Positions 35,392-44,142 of a DNA stretch of 64,000 bases are shown piece by piece (within the stretch, counting starts at the first letter, position 1; every line of letters begins with the position of its first letter). This DNA comes from 21-14-0-10-47-8 sp966211795 (GTDB taxonomy: Bacteria > Bdellovibrionota > Bdellovibrionia > Bdellovibrionales > Bdellovibrionaceae). The stretch spans positions 1 through 64,000 of the forward strand of contig CBIHNW010000009.1 in NCBI GenBank assembly GCA_966211795.1. The letters run 5' to 3'. The position numbers were made by a program, and so were the translations under genes. The notes under the pieces were generated by a model. It had not been told where the DNA came from, searched no databases, and saw only the letters and a program-made list of their open reading frames with translations.

Positions 35392-36378
35392 ATGAAAACA
35401 ATATTATCAGCTCTGGTGATACTCGCGGGTTCGGCTTCTCAGGCCGCCTTCCAGGTTTACAACCAAACGATGATCAGCGGAAAAACCGTGAGCTTCGTGA
35501 CCCTGAAAGACGGCACGGCCAAAGGCATGGACCGCGCGCTCTTCAGCAAACTTCCGGCCAATCAAAAGCCGGATCAAGCCCTTTTGCAAAATCAGTATCC
35601 ACTGACCGAGCAAGAGCGAAACGCGATCACCGCTGAAGACATCAAACGGATGACCCAAGAGGAAATCGATCAGCTGTACATTCGCTTGGAATCAGGCCCG
35701 ATCATTCCGGGCGCCTACAACGGTTCAGTCGTTCAAAATAGCGAGCTTGCGAAAGATATCAAGAAAAGTGCTTACACGAAAATCGCCGGTGACTTTCCGG
35801 CTTTGGGAATGTTCGCGAAGCTCTTTTGTTCCAACCGCGATCCGGTCGAGTGCCTGGCCGAAACCATTTGGAGCGGAAAAAGAATTTATCCTCAGAACGC
35901 CGAGGGTGAATACATGCTTCGCAACGCGATCGAGTACGCGACTTACGCCAGCGTGCAAACCTTGACCGGAAATCCGCTCAATACCGTCGGTCAGTTGTTT
36001 GGAAATATCACGGATGTGTTGGGAATCACCAAAGATAAAGTGGCGGACAAGGTGATCTTTCCGGGAACCAATAAAATCAGCGCCATGATTTTTCCCGCCC
36101 ATGTTTATTGCGGGCAAAGTCTGTTGGATCATCGACGGGAATCGGTCATCATCGATTACGCTTGGGGCAAGTCATTCGAGCCTTACAATAAAGATGTGGA
36201 TATCCTGGCTGGGCCTGGTTACCTGAACATTCGCGACGAAGTCCGCATGATCAAACCAGGATTGTATCTCGGACGCGCTTACACCAACAAAATTTTCTTG
36301 CTGAATTTTGTTCTGCAAAATTCTGAACCGGTAGGAGTCGCTGCCAACGCATGCTTCGATGGAAAAAGCACTCGGTAA
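35392..36378 (+). CDS. Secreted hypothetical protein between two di-heme proteins
   Basis: Signal peptide MKTILSALVILAGSASQA with cleavage near residue 18. The middle holds a single Cys-containing helix block (LFCSNRDPVECLAETIW). The C-terminal 80 residues contain FPAHVYCGQSLLDHRRESVIIDYAWG and DEVRMIKPGLYLGRAY, a beta-rich pattern reminiscent of small lipid-associated barrel proteins found beside cytochromes; this resemblance is from memory and weak. 328 aa. It starts 12 bp after the first cytochrome, with GGGGATGAC upstream. Its end overlaps the next gene by 28 bp. Confidence 0.75.
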   Translation: MKTILSALVILAGSASQAAFQVYNQTMISGKTVSFVTLKDGTAKGMDRALFSKLPANQKPDQALLQNQYPLTEQERNAITAEDIKRMTQEEIDQLYIRLESGPIIPGAYNGSVVQNSELAKDIKKSAYTKIAGDFPALGMFAKLFCSNRDPVECLAETIWSGKRIYPQNAEGEYMLRNAIEYATYASVQTLTGNPLNTVGQLFGNITDVLGITKDKVADKVIFPGTNKISAMIFPAHVYCGQSLLDHRRESVIIDYAWGKSFEPYNKDVDILAGPGYLNIRDEVRMIKPGLYLGRAYTNKIFLLNFVLQNSEPVGVAANACFDGKSTR

Positions 36379-38900
36379 TTAAAGCCGCGGCCCTGACCGG
36401 CCTTGCGGTCGGAGGGCTCTGGTTTTTTAATCCGGAACATTCGAAGGTCATAGCTCCTGAGCGGGCGCCAGCCGGAGCGCCCATCACCGATTTTTCGCCA
36501 GAGCAAATCAACAAAGCGGAATGGTCCGTCTCGGCGTTGGATTTTGAAACTTCGAATCCAGGTCGCGGCCGCTCTTATTTTGATACTGTTTTTTCCCAAA
36601 TGAACGGCGATCAACGAATCTACAACGTCCCTTATCCCTTTCAAAAAGTTTTGGACCGGGTGAACCAGTATATGGGTTACTCGGGACAAACAGACAATGA
36701 CAATGCCTTGAAGACGGTGCTGTTTCCTCTTGGCCGTTCTTTACAGCGAAATGCGGCGCTGGGTGGAAATGCCAATGCAGCCTATGACATCAATTTATTC
36801 TTTCGCTATCCACGGGTTGTCGTTGGCATCGATCGAGAGACGAAGGATGCGAACAATCCCCTGGCGTTGAATCTGAAAGGGCGGATGTACCTGGGGTTTC
36901 ATGAAAGATCCAAAGTCATCGAAGCCATTTCTTACAATGATCAAGAGGGCCGCTTCGAATACCAAGTCGTTCGCGATTACGAAGCGGGCAAGACCCCGAA
37001 AGTCGTTTACGCCAATCGCCAGGTTTGTTTGGGCTGCCACCAAAATCAAACACCAATTTTTTCCACCGGTCCTTGGCAAGAGACGAACGCGCATCTGCCA
37101 ATTTATTCAGTGCTTGAAAAACAAATGCAGACCGCCTTCGGTGACGTGCCTTGTGATGGCTCTCGCACTCAGCCCTATTGTTACACCGGCACCGGCGCCA
37201 ATAAAAAATATCAATACTTTGGCGCGCCAACCCGGGTGGATACGGCCGTTCCGTACGCGATTGATACTTTGACCGACAAAAACAATTACTTTCACGCGTT
37301 TCAGAAAATGTGGCTGACCCTGTGTCAGACTGATGATTGCCAGAAGAAAAACTTGAAATCGATTTTGACCTATTTGTTGAATGGACAAGAGGGCGTGTTC
37401 CAACCGAAAAGTGCCAAAGACAACGAGCTTGTGGCGTTTGAGGGTCGCTTTCGCCAAAGGTTCCCGAACGGCATGAAGATCCCGAGCGCCAACATCCCCA
37501 ATCGGGATCCGCTGCAAGATCGCAAAAAAACCCAGGCCGAGATCGAAGCCAGCATGAAGAACGTCGACGGAGCCATTCACGCCAGCCTTCAGGATGTGAT
37601 CTCTCGTTCGGCGGTGTCGGGAGAATTCGAACCGTTGATGGTCCGGGGTCCTTCGGAACTGTGGTTGGGAACCGAACCAGATAAACGCAACACCAATCTG
37701 ATGCAGGTGGGATTCGCAAATCTTTTCTCAGCTCAAGACGCTCGCCTGATTGATTCTTGGATCATCCAGAAAACGAACAGTGCGCAGATGCCTTCTTGGC
37801 AACTGCAGGGAGATTGCCAGATTCAAAAGTCTGAGGCGGCTGGCGGCATTGAAATCCAGATGACCTGTCAGCCGAAAGGCAAAGCGGGCTTGGCATTGGA
37901 GACGGGATATTTTCAGATCCAGGGGCAAAAAGTGCAGACTGGACTGATGGAAAACTTGTTTCTATATGGAGCTGGCGCTGATTGTGACTGGCAAGCCAGT
38001 CAGGACATTGAAAATCGCGTGAATGGCACCGCCTGCCCCGCGGTGATCCAAACCGAAGTGCAGGGCAGTCTCAACGGGGATATCCTGACTTTGCAGCCGT
38101 ATCATTTGAAAACCGGTGTCAGTGCGCGTTTGATCGATGGCCGTCGTGTCGCCAAAATCCAGGTGAACCTCAAAACCAACCAGCTGCAAGTCATGATCGT
38201 GGATGACATCTCGATCTTGGATCCGATTTTAGCGCCTTCCATGGGAACGCCCTTCAATCGGACTGCAATCATGAAAAGCTTGGCCACAGGATTGGGAGTC
38301 AAATTCATCGATCCGGATGCGGGCATGGCGACACTGGAAAAAAATATTGAAGCGGATGTTTTCACTCCGGATCAGATTTTAGCGGCTTATAAAAATCCGG
38401 TGAACGCTTTCATTCATAGCTGCGGAATGTGCCACCATAATTTCGAAGGTGTGCCGCCCGCGTTCTTGGGCTTGAAGCAGGCTTCGACGGACTTGGTCGG
38501 CAAGTGTCAGCGCATCGAAATGTGCGCGCCCCGAATGTTGTACCGATTGAAGATGCGAAACTGTGCGCCTGAGCAGATTGCTGCTTTGAAAAAGAATCCG
38601 ATGCCGCTCGCAAATTTTTTCAGTTCCACCAAAGTCGACATCGCCACCTGGCAAAAGACCGTGGCGCCGCAGCTGATTCAATTCGCGACCAAATTGGTGC
38701 GACCGGCCGAAGTGGTGAGCTATATGGTTTCGCAAGGTGTGGATAAAGCCGTGGCCCAGTCGACAGTGAACGAGCTCACTCAGTCCAATTGCCCGAATGT
38801 GGATTACAAGAATTACGAGAATCTACCCCGATGCGAGTTCGCGCAGCTCAAGGCAGATTCAAGTTGCGGCAGCCTTATGACAGCTTTCGGAAATAATTAA
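36351..38900 (+). CDS. Large membrane-anchored di-heme c-type protein
   Basis: An N-terminal hydrophobic helix (residues 10-26, no lipobox) acts as a signal or anchor. Two heme c motifs are far apart: CLGCH (226-230) in ANRQVCLGCHQNQTPIF and CGMCH (691-695) in HSCGMCHHNFEGVPPAF. Additional cysteines could form disulfides. No similarity to the upstream cytochrome is visible apart from the motifs. 849 aa. Translation starts 28 bp inside the upstream gene, which implies coupling. Family not recognised. The 3' end overlaps the opposing membrane-protein gene by 26 bp. Confidence 0.75.
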   Translation: MLRWKKHSVIKAAALTGLAVGGLWFFNPEHSKVIAPERAPAGAPITDFSPEQINKAEWSVSALDFETSNPGRGRSYFDTVFSQMNGDQRIYNVPYPFQKVLDRVNQYMGYSGQTDNDNALKTVLFPLGRSLQRNAALGGNANAAYDINLFFRYPRVVVGIDRETKDANNPLALNLKGRMYLGFHERSKVIEAISYNDQEGRFEYQVVRDYEAGKTPKVVYANRQVCLGCHQNQTPIFSTGPWQETNAHLPIYSVLEKQMQTAFGDVPCDGSRTQPYCYTGTGANKKYQYFGAPTRVDTAVPYAIDTLTDKNNYFHAFQKMWLTLCQTDDCQKKNLKSILTYLLNGQEGVFQPKSAKDNELVAFEGRFRQRFPNGMKIPSANIPNRDPLQDRKKTQAEIEASMKNVDGAIHASLQDVISRSAVSGEFEPLMVRGPSELWLGTEPDKRNTNLMQVGFANLFSAQDARLIDSWIIQKTNSAQMPSWQLQGDCQIQKSEAAGGIEIQMTCQPKGKAGLALETGYFQIQGQKVQTGLMENLFLYGAGADCDWQASQDIENRVNGTACPAVIQTEVQGSLNGDILTLQPYHLKTGVSARLIDGRRVAKIQVNLKTNQLQVMIVDDISILDPILAPSMGTPFNRTAIMKSLATGLGVKFIDPDAGMATLEKNIEADVFTPDQILAAYKNPVNAFIHSCGMCHHNFEGVPPAFLGLKQASTDLVGKCQRIEMCAPRMLYRLKMRNCAPEQIAALKKNPMPLANFFSSTKVDIATWQKTVAPQLIQFATKLVRPAEVVSYMVSQGVDKAVAQSTVNELTQSNCPNVDYKNYENLPRCEFAQLKADSSCGSLMTAFGNN

Positions 38901-39435
38901 CGAGAAACACATAAGTCGGAATCAAGAAGACGCCCATCCCTAACAAAGTGAAGAAGATGGGTGCCGAGAAGAAATCCGAAATCGGATAGGTCACGCCGGA
39001 ATGCCATTCAGCTCCGGTACCGGCGTAAAAGAATCGCTTGTAACCGGTGCCGTCCCAGCCAACCACCAAGACGAATAACATCGCCAGGTGAGACCAGATC
39101 GTTTGCCACATGGCCGCTTTTTGATTTCCCTTGCGAATGAAATGATAGGTCACCCAAAAGCCCAAAATTCCTTGCGTGATATTGGTGACCGCGAAAATGC
39201 AGACCAGCCATGCCGGCAGCGACAGGTGATTTTCGGCGACAAACATGGTTTCCCAGCCCGGAAAATTCCACAGCAGGTAAATTCCCGAGGGCGAAAAGAA
39301 AATCGCGGTCCACAGAAGGCTCAGGGTGAAGGCCGGATTTTTCCAGAAGACCGTCTCTTTTTTCAGTGTTTGGCTCGCGGCCAATGCCAAGCCGGCATTG
39401 AGACCATAGGACCAAAAAACATCGACCTGAACCAT
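38875..39435 (-). CDS. Five-helix integral membrane protein, hypothetical
   Basis: 186 aa with hydrophobic segments near residues 10-22, 35-55, 72-93, 107-130 and 155-180, and almost no large soluble loop. FFSPSGIYLLWNFPGWETMF and VVGWDGTGYKRFFYAGTG are loop sequences that may be conserved. ATG 39435 has CGGAGGTC just upstream. I do not recognise the family. It shares its last 26 bp with the di-heme gene on the other strand. Confidence 0.7.
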   Translation of the reverse strand: MVQVDVFWSYGLNAGLALAASQTLKKETVFWKNPAFTLSLLWTAIFFSPSGIYLLWNFPGWETMFVAENHLSLPAWLVCIFAVTNITQGILGFWVTYHFIRKGNQKAAMWQTIWSHLAMLFVLVVGWDGTGYKRFFYAGTGAEWHSGVTYPISDFFSAPIFFTLLGMGVFLIPTYVFLVNYFRKLS

Positions 39436-39537
39436 GTAAGACCTCCGAATTGCGATCATGGGATAGGACCCATATGTAGTGGGTCTCGGATGGCAAGACA
39501 AGCCTGTAAGTTCGATTTTTGCTCTTTTAATGGGCGA

Positions 39538-40578
39538 TTAAAGGCTCGTGCGTTTTTGGGCGTAGACCAGAAGCTCTTTGCCATTGCGGCGCTCGATTGA
39601 TTGGTGCCAGCGGCCCCAGAAAACGAATTGGAAATTTTTCTTCAGGCGCTGGCGCAGTTCCCATTCGCTGCCACCGAAAGGCGGATCCATCCGTCTTTCC
39701 ATCGCGAAGAAAACGCCAAACAAAAAGCCCCCTGGAATCAAAAGCCGCAGCCACGTGTTCACCAGATCATTTCGTTTCGAAGGATCAATCGCGCAGTAAC
39801 AGGTGTGCTCGAAAATAATGTCGAAGCTGCCATCAAATTCGTGGCCCATCTTGAAGATGTCTTTTTCAAGCCAAGTGATATTGGTCAGGTGACCGTACTT
39901 GGCTTTGCCCCGTGCCAGGGCTTCCGGAGAAATATCAACCGCCGTCACCACATGCCCTTGTTCAGCAAAGTGAGCGGCATCATTGCCACTGCCACAGCCC
40001 AAAATCAGGATGCGAGATTTGGGAAGCTTCAATCGCGGCAGCATGTCCACCAAAGCGGGAGCGGGTTGATTCAGTTCCCACTTGGGCTCTTCGGTTTTGT
40101 AAATGTGGCTCCAATACTTTTCGGTGCGGACATCGGGACGAGCTTGGAACCAACCGGGAACTGCGAGCCGATGGCCATTGATGGTCACCGAATCGTCATC
40201 GAATTCGTCCACGAGATTGAAAAATTCGGCTTGGGCTTTGCGGGAAAAAACGAAAGGGATGCCCGATAAAGTAAGACCATGAAAACGATCCCACTCGTCA
40301 ACAGACAGTGTTGCTGGATCGAAAGGAAGCTCGAGGCTGTAGGGCAAAAGGATGCGCCAACCAGAAGCCAATTTCAAAACCTGGGCGGCAACGTAAGGCT
40401 CGTCAAAGGCTTCAATCAAGGCGACCGTGTCTTGCAAGCTGGTTTGAAACGCGCCGTTCTCGGCAAATTTGATATTTCTTAAAAGCTCGGCGCCGGTCTT
40501 GACGTCGGTGACACGCACTTCGCCAAAAAGAGGATAACCCTCTTCATCGATGGCGATGTATTTGTCAGGCAGACTCAT
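39538..40578 (-). CDS. SAM-dependent methyltransferase (TPMT-like) with N-terminal extension
   Basis: The C-terminal 195 residues are a class I methyltransferase. SAM-binding motif ILILGCGSGNDAAHFAEQGH, acidic loop VTAVDISPEAL, and FDIIFEHTCYCAIDP resemble the thiopurine methyltransferase group. That group includes bacterial enzymes acting on halides, thiols and metalloids. The N-terminal 150 residues form a separate domain of unknown role, including GHRLAVPGWFQARP. 346 aa. Start overlaps the stop of the upstream 40575-41084 gene (ATGA), so they form an operon. Confidence 0.8.
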   Translation of the reverse strand: MSLPDKYIAIDEEGYPLFGEVRVTDVKTGAELLRNIKFAENGAFQTSLQDTVALIEAFDEPYVAAQVLKLASGWRILLPYSLELPFDPATLSVDEWDRFHGLTLSGIPFVFSRKAQAEFFNLVDEFDDDSVTINGHRLAVPGWFQARPDVRTEKYWSHIYKTEEPKWELNQPAPALVDMLPRLKLPKSRILILGCGSGNDAAHFAEQGHVVTAVDISPEALARGKAKYGHLTNITWLEKDIFKMGHEFDGSFDIIFEHTCYCAIDPSKRNDLVNTWLRLLIPGGFLFGVFFAMERRMDPPFGGSEWELRQRLKKNFQFVFWGRWHQSIERRNGKELLVYAQKRTSL

Positions 40579-41084
40579 TCGTGAGGCTCTTCCGTTTTTG
40601 GAGCTTCCGGATTTTCGGTTGTGGCCGGAGCCTGTTCGTTGGTCGTCGCCGGTGCGGTCGTTGATTCTTCGCTGGCTTTCGAAGAGCCCGTCACGATCGT
40701 CGCATCGTCAAATTGAATGGCGTCGCTCGAAGCATGAACGTCGGACAAAACCCAGTGGTCATCACCTTCCGCCGTTGCGCCCTTGCGCTCAAGGATCGCA
40801 TCGCCATGAATTTCAGAAGACACGATTCCGGATTCGGTATTGTCTTTGAAAGAGTAAATGAAAAACGCTTTCACTTTTTCGGAAGACATCACTTCGGTCC
40901 AAATTTTTTCAACAATGATTTCGGAAGCGGTTGGTTTCTTCGCTTTGATGGTCTCGGTGATCAAAGCTGCGAGCTTTTCTTGGATGCCGGAATGCGTCTC
41001 GAAGCTGATGTCCGATTTCGAGTGCACTAGATTCCAGGTCCATGCCAAAGCGATCGTGAAAAGAACCAAACTGACGTATTTCAT
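40575..41084 (-). CDS. Exported hypothetical protein with Pro/Thr/Glu-rich tail
   Basis: An N-terminal hydrophobic segment (residues 3-20) acts as signal or anchor. A roughly 90-aa domain follows that is rich in charged residues and includes EIIVEKIWTEVMSSEKVKAFF. The last 45 residues are an Ala/Thr/Glu/Pro repeat-like tail that looks disordered. 169 aa. No family recognised. Translationally coupled (4-bp overlap) with the downstream methyltransferase, so the two may act together. Confidence 0.65.
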   Translation of the reverse strand: MKYVSLVLFTIALAWTWNLVHSKSDISFETHSGIQEKLAALITETIKAKKPTASEIIVEKIWTEVMSSEKVKAFFIYSFKDNTESGIVSSEIHGDAILERKGATAEGDDHWVLSDVHASSDAIQFDDATIVTGSSKASEESTTAPATTNEQAPATTENPEAPKTEEPHE

Positions 41085-41168
41085 GCGCGTAATCCTTGTA
41101 TCCTCTAGGTATCATCTACATGCAAACAGACTTGAATTCGAGAGCAATTTCAGCTTAGCTCTCTAGTC

Positions 41169-41732
41169 ATGACATTGCGTGATTTTCAACGGGACTTCAA
41201 TAAGAACTTCAACAAGATAACCGATCTGGTGGAGAGCGTAGTGGTTGATGTTGCCGAGCAGGTGACATCCCCCCGAACGAAAAAGGTCTTAAACTCTGCG
41301 TTAGATGTGATTCGCCCTCATTTTCTTAGTTTGGGTGCACGAATTTCGGTCTTGTCTCCGGCAAAAATCCAGCTGACGTTGCCGCGCAAGGCTCGCAACT
41401 TGGATGAGCACGGACAGATTCTTCCGGGTGTGCAGGTATCAGCCGCGGTCGAGGCCTATCGCCTGTTGTGGAAACGAAATGCGCCGGAAGGTGAATTTCA
41501 AATCATCATCAAAAATGTTCAGTCGCGATTTCTGAAATTCACGAAAGATGATCTCAAGGTTCGTGGTGAGCTGGGGGATCTATCCCGTGAAGCCCGCATC
41601 GCGGAGCTTGAGAAAAACAAACGAAGTCGTCACCAAATGACCCTGCACATTTTCGACAGCCAGGATCAGATCTGCACCGAAGTCGAAATCGAAAGCGAAT
41701 TGCTGTTCAAAGAACTGCTAGAATGGAAATAA
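41169..41732 (+). CDS. Hotdog-like (DUF4442-type) protein heading the leucine-degradation operon
   Basis: The N-terminus is a helical segment. From about residue 57 the pattern ARISVLSPAKIQLTLPRKARNLDEHG, then IIIKNVQSRFLKFTKDDLKV, resembles DUF4442/PaaI-like hotdog proteins, which bind acyl-CoAs or act as thioesterases. This is a fold-level resemblance from memory and not certain. 187 aa, cytoplasmic. The carboxyltransferase gene starts one base after its stop codon, so it is the first cistron of the operon. A thioesterase or acyl-CoA-binding role in the pathway is inference. Confidence 0.6.
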   Translation: MTLRDFQRDFNKNFNKITDLVESVVVDVAEQVTSPRTKKVLNSALDVIRPHFLSLGARISVLSPAKIQLTLPRKARNLDEHGQILPGVQVSAAVEAYRLLWKRNAPEGEFQIIIKNVQSRFLKFTKDDLKVRGELGDLSREARIAELEKNKRSRHQMTLHIFDSQDQICTEVEIESELLFKELLEWK

Positions 41733-41733
41733 C

Positions 41734-43341
41734 ATGTCCGTGATTCAATCAGAGTTCGATCTGAACTCGCGCGAATTTCAAGAAAATCGGGAAGCCATGT
41801 TGGGCACCTTGGCCGAGTGGAAAAAGCGCATCGATCAAACCAAATTGGGCGGTGGCCGCGAAGCCATGGAAAAACACAAATCCCGCGGCAAGCTGACGGC
41901 GCGCGAGCGCATCGAAGCTTTGTTGGACGCCGGAACGTCGTTTCTTGAATTCTCGACCTTAGCCGCTTGGGACATGTATGAAGGCCAAGCCCCGGCCGCG
42001 GGCGTGATCACCGGCATCGGTGTCATTTCCGGCACCGAGTGCGTGATCGTCGCCAACGATGCGACGGTCAAGGGTGGGACCTATTTCCCGATGACCGTGA
42101 AGAAACATTTGCGCGCGCAAGAGATCGCTTATGAAAACGGTCTCCCCTGTATTTACCTGGTCGATAGCGGCGGTGCTTTCTTGCCAATGCAGGCGGATGT
42201 GTTTCCGGACCGCGATCATTTTGGTCGCATTTTCTACAATCAAGCTCGCATGTCGGCGGCCGGCATCCCACAAATTTCCGTGGTGATGGGTTCCTGCACG
42301 GCCGGTGGCGCCTACGTCCCCGCCATGAGTGACGAGAACGTCATCGTCAAAGACAACGGAACGATTTTCTTGGGTGGGCCTCCGCTCGTGAAAGCGGCAA
42401 CGGGCGAAGAAGTGTCCGCTCAGGATTTGGGTGGTGCCGCTGTTCACTGTGAAATTTCAGGAGTGACGGATCACTTTGCTGAAAACGATGAACACGCCAT
42501 CGAAATTTTAAAAAGCATCGTTTCGCATTTGAACAAGCGCTGTGTGGTGGCGATGAAAACGCAGACTCCGGAAGAGCCAGTCTACGATGCCAAAGAAATC
42601 TACGGCATCATTTCCAAAGATCCGCGCGTGCCTTACGACGTGCGCGAGATCATCGCCCGCATCGTGGACGGCAGCAAATTTCATGAATTCAAACATAACT
42701 ATGGTCGCACCTTGGTCTGTGGCTTCGCCCACATCTGGGGGATGCCGGTTGGAATCATCGCCAACAACGGAGTGCTGTTCAGCGAGTCCGCTCTCAAGGC
42801 CGCGCATTTTATTGAGCTTTGTGAACAGCGCCAGATCCCGCTCGTGTTTTTGCAAAACATCACCGGCTTTATGGTCGGGCAGAAATATGAAAATGAAGGC
42901 ATCGCCAAGCATGGCGCCAAAATGGTGATGGCGGTTTCAAACGCGCGCGTGCCGAAATTCACCGTGGTGATTGGTGGCTCTTACGGCGCTGGCAATTACG
43001 GCATGTGCGGACGCGCCTTTCAACCGCGACAGTTGTGGATGTGGCCGAACGCGCGCATTTCCGTGATGGGCGGCGAGCAAGCGGCAAATGTTTTATTAAC
43101 CGTAAAGATGGATCAGCTAGCGGCCAAGGGCGAAAAGATGAGTCCCGAGGCGCAAGTCGAATTCAAGCGTCCAACGTTGGAAAAATACGACAAAGAAAGC
43201 TCGGCCTATTATTCGAGCGCTCGGCTTTGGGATGATGGAATCATCGATCCGGTCGACACCCGGCGGGTCTTGGCCCTGGGAATTGCGGCAAGCCTGAACA
43301 AAGACTGGGGTCCCCAGGTGCAAGGCGTTTTTCGAATGTAA
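41734..43341 (+). CDS. mccB: Acyl-CoA carboxylase carboxyltransferase subunit, probably 3-methylcrotonyl-CoA
   Basis: Transfers carboxyl from biotin to the acyl-CoA in leucine breakdown. Paired crotonase-fold domains are visible. The first has GGREAMEKHKSRGKLTARERIEALLD and GVISGTECVIVANDATVKGGTYFPMTVKKHLRAQEIA. The second has GGSYGAGNYGMCGRAFQP and the ISVMGGEQAANVL acyl-CoA pocket. The TVKGGTYFP wording and 535-aa length favour the MCC/geranyl-CoA group over propionyl-CoA carboxylase. The downstream HMG-CoA lyase supports methylcrotonyl-CoA as substrate. Confidence 0.92.
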   Translation: MSVIQSEFDLNSREFQENREAMLGTLAEWKKRIDQTKLGGGREAMEKHKSRGKLTARERIEALLDAGTSFLEFSTLAAWDMYEGQAPAAGVITGIGVISGTECVIVANDATVKGGTYFPMTVKKHLRAQEIAYENGLPCIYLVDSGGAFLPMQADVFPDRDHFGRIFYNQARMSAAGIPQISVVMGSCTAGGAYVPAMSDENVIVKDNGTIFLGGPPLVKAATGEEVSAQDLGGAAVHCEISGVTDHFAENDEHAIEILKSIVSHLNKRCVVAMKTQTPEEPVYDAKEIYGIISKDPRVPYDVREIIARIVDGSKFHEFKHNYGRTLVCGFAHIWGMPVGIIANNGVLFSESALKAAHFIELCEQRQIPLVFLQNITGFMVGQKYENEGIAKHGAKMVMAVSNARVPKFTVVIGGSYGAGNYGMCGRAFQPRQLWMWPNARISVMGGEQAANVLLTVKMDQLAAKGEKMSPEAQVEFKRPTLEKYDKESSAYYSSARLWDDGIIDPVDTRRVLALGIAASLNKDWGPQVQGVFRM

Positions 43342-43365
43342 GGTTCGTGCAGAAAGAAGCAAGTC

Positions 43366-44142
43366 ATGTTGAAAATTACCGAAGAAAAAAATATCGCTCT
43401 TGTCAGTCTCAATCGGCCTGATGTTCGAAATGCATTTGATCCGGCCTTGATTCAGAAACTGACCGAAACTTTTCAGGATCTCTCACGCAGAAACGATCTG
43501 CGGGCGATCGTGCTGTCTGGCGAAGGGAAAGTTTTCTGTGCCGGTGCCGATCTCAATTGGATGAAGAGCATGGTGGATTACAGCCTGATGCAGAACGAGC
43601 AGGACTCGCAAAAACTTTTCGAAATGTTTGAAAGCATTTGGAAATGCCCCATGCCGGTCATTGGCTTGGTGCACGGCGCGGCCTTTGGCGGCGCTTTGGG
43701 TTTGATGGCGGCCTGCGATTACGTGATTGCCGAAGAAAAAACGCAAATGTGTTTTTCCGAAGTCCGCATCGGCATTGCGCCGGCGGTGATCGCCGGATTT
43801 ATTTTGCAAAAGGTCAGCCCCGGCGTGATTTCGCACTTGATGATCTCGGGCAAAGTCTTCTCGCCGAAAGATGTTCTGGGAACAGGATTGGTGCACGAAA
43901 CTGTGGGCGAAGCGCACTTGGCGGAAGCTCTCAGTAAATCCATCAAGCTTTTTCAAGAGGCCGCACCCGAAGCCGTACGCGAGACGAAAAAACTTTTACG
44001 AAAATTACCAAATCTGAATTGGTCGGAAACGAAAACCTCGACCGGTAAGTTGATTGCTGAACGTCGGGTCAGTGCCGAGGGACAAGAAGGCCTGAAAAGC
44101 TTTCTCGAAAAACGCGATCCCAACTGGAAGGTCAACCCATGA
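43366..44142 (+). CDS. liuC: Enoyl-CoA hydratase family, probably 3-methylglutaconyl-CoA hydratase
   Basis: A crotonase-fold enzyme. The oxyanion-hole segments are LSGEGKVFCAGADLNWMK and GLVHGAAFGGALGLMAACD, with the C-terminal trimer helix ETKKLLRKLPNL. The GADLNWM wording is typical of LiuC. Position between the MCC subunits and before HMG-CoA lyase points to hydration of 3-methylglutaconyl-CoA. 258 aa. It begins 24 bp after the carboxyltransferase and overlaps the biotin carboxylase by ATGA. Confidence 0.9.
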   Translation: MLKITEEKNIALVSLNRPDVRNAFDPALIQKLTETFQDLSRRNDLRAIVLSGEGKVFCAGADLNWMKSMVDYSLMQNEQDSQKLFEMFESIWKCPMPVIGLVHGAAFGGALGLMAACDYVIAEEKTQMCFSEVRIGIAPAVIAGFILQKVSPGVISHLMISGKVFSPKDVLGTGLVHETVGEAHLAEALSKSIKLFQEAAPEAVRETKKLLRKLPNLNWSETKTSTGKLIAERRVSAEGQEGLKSFLEKRDPNWKVNP

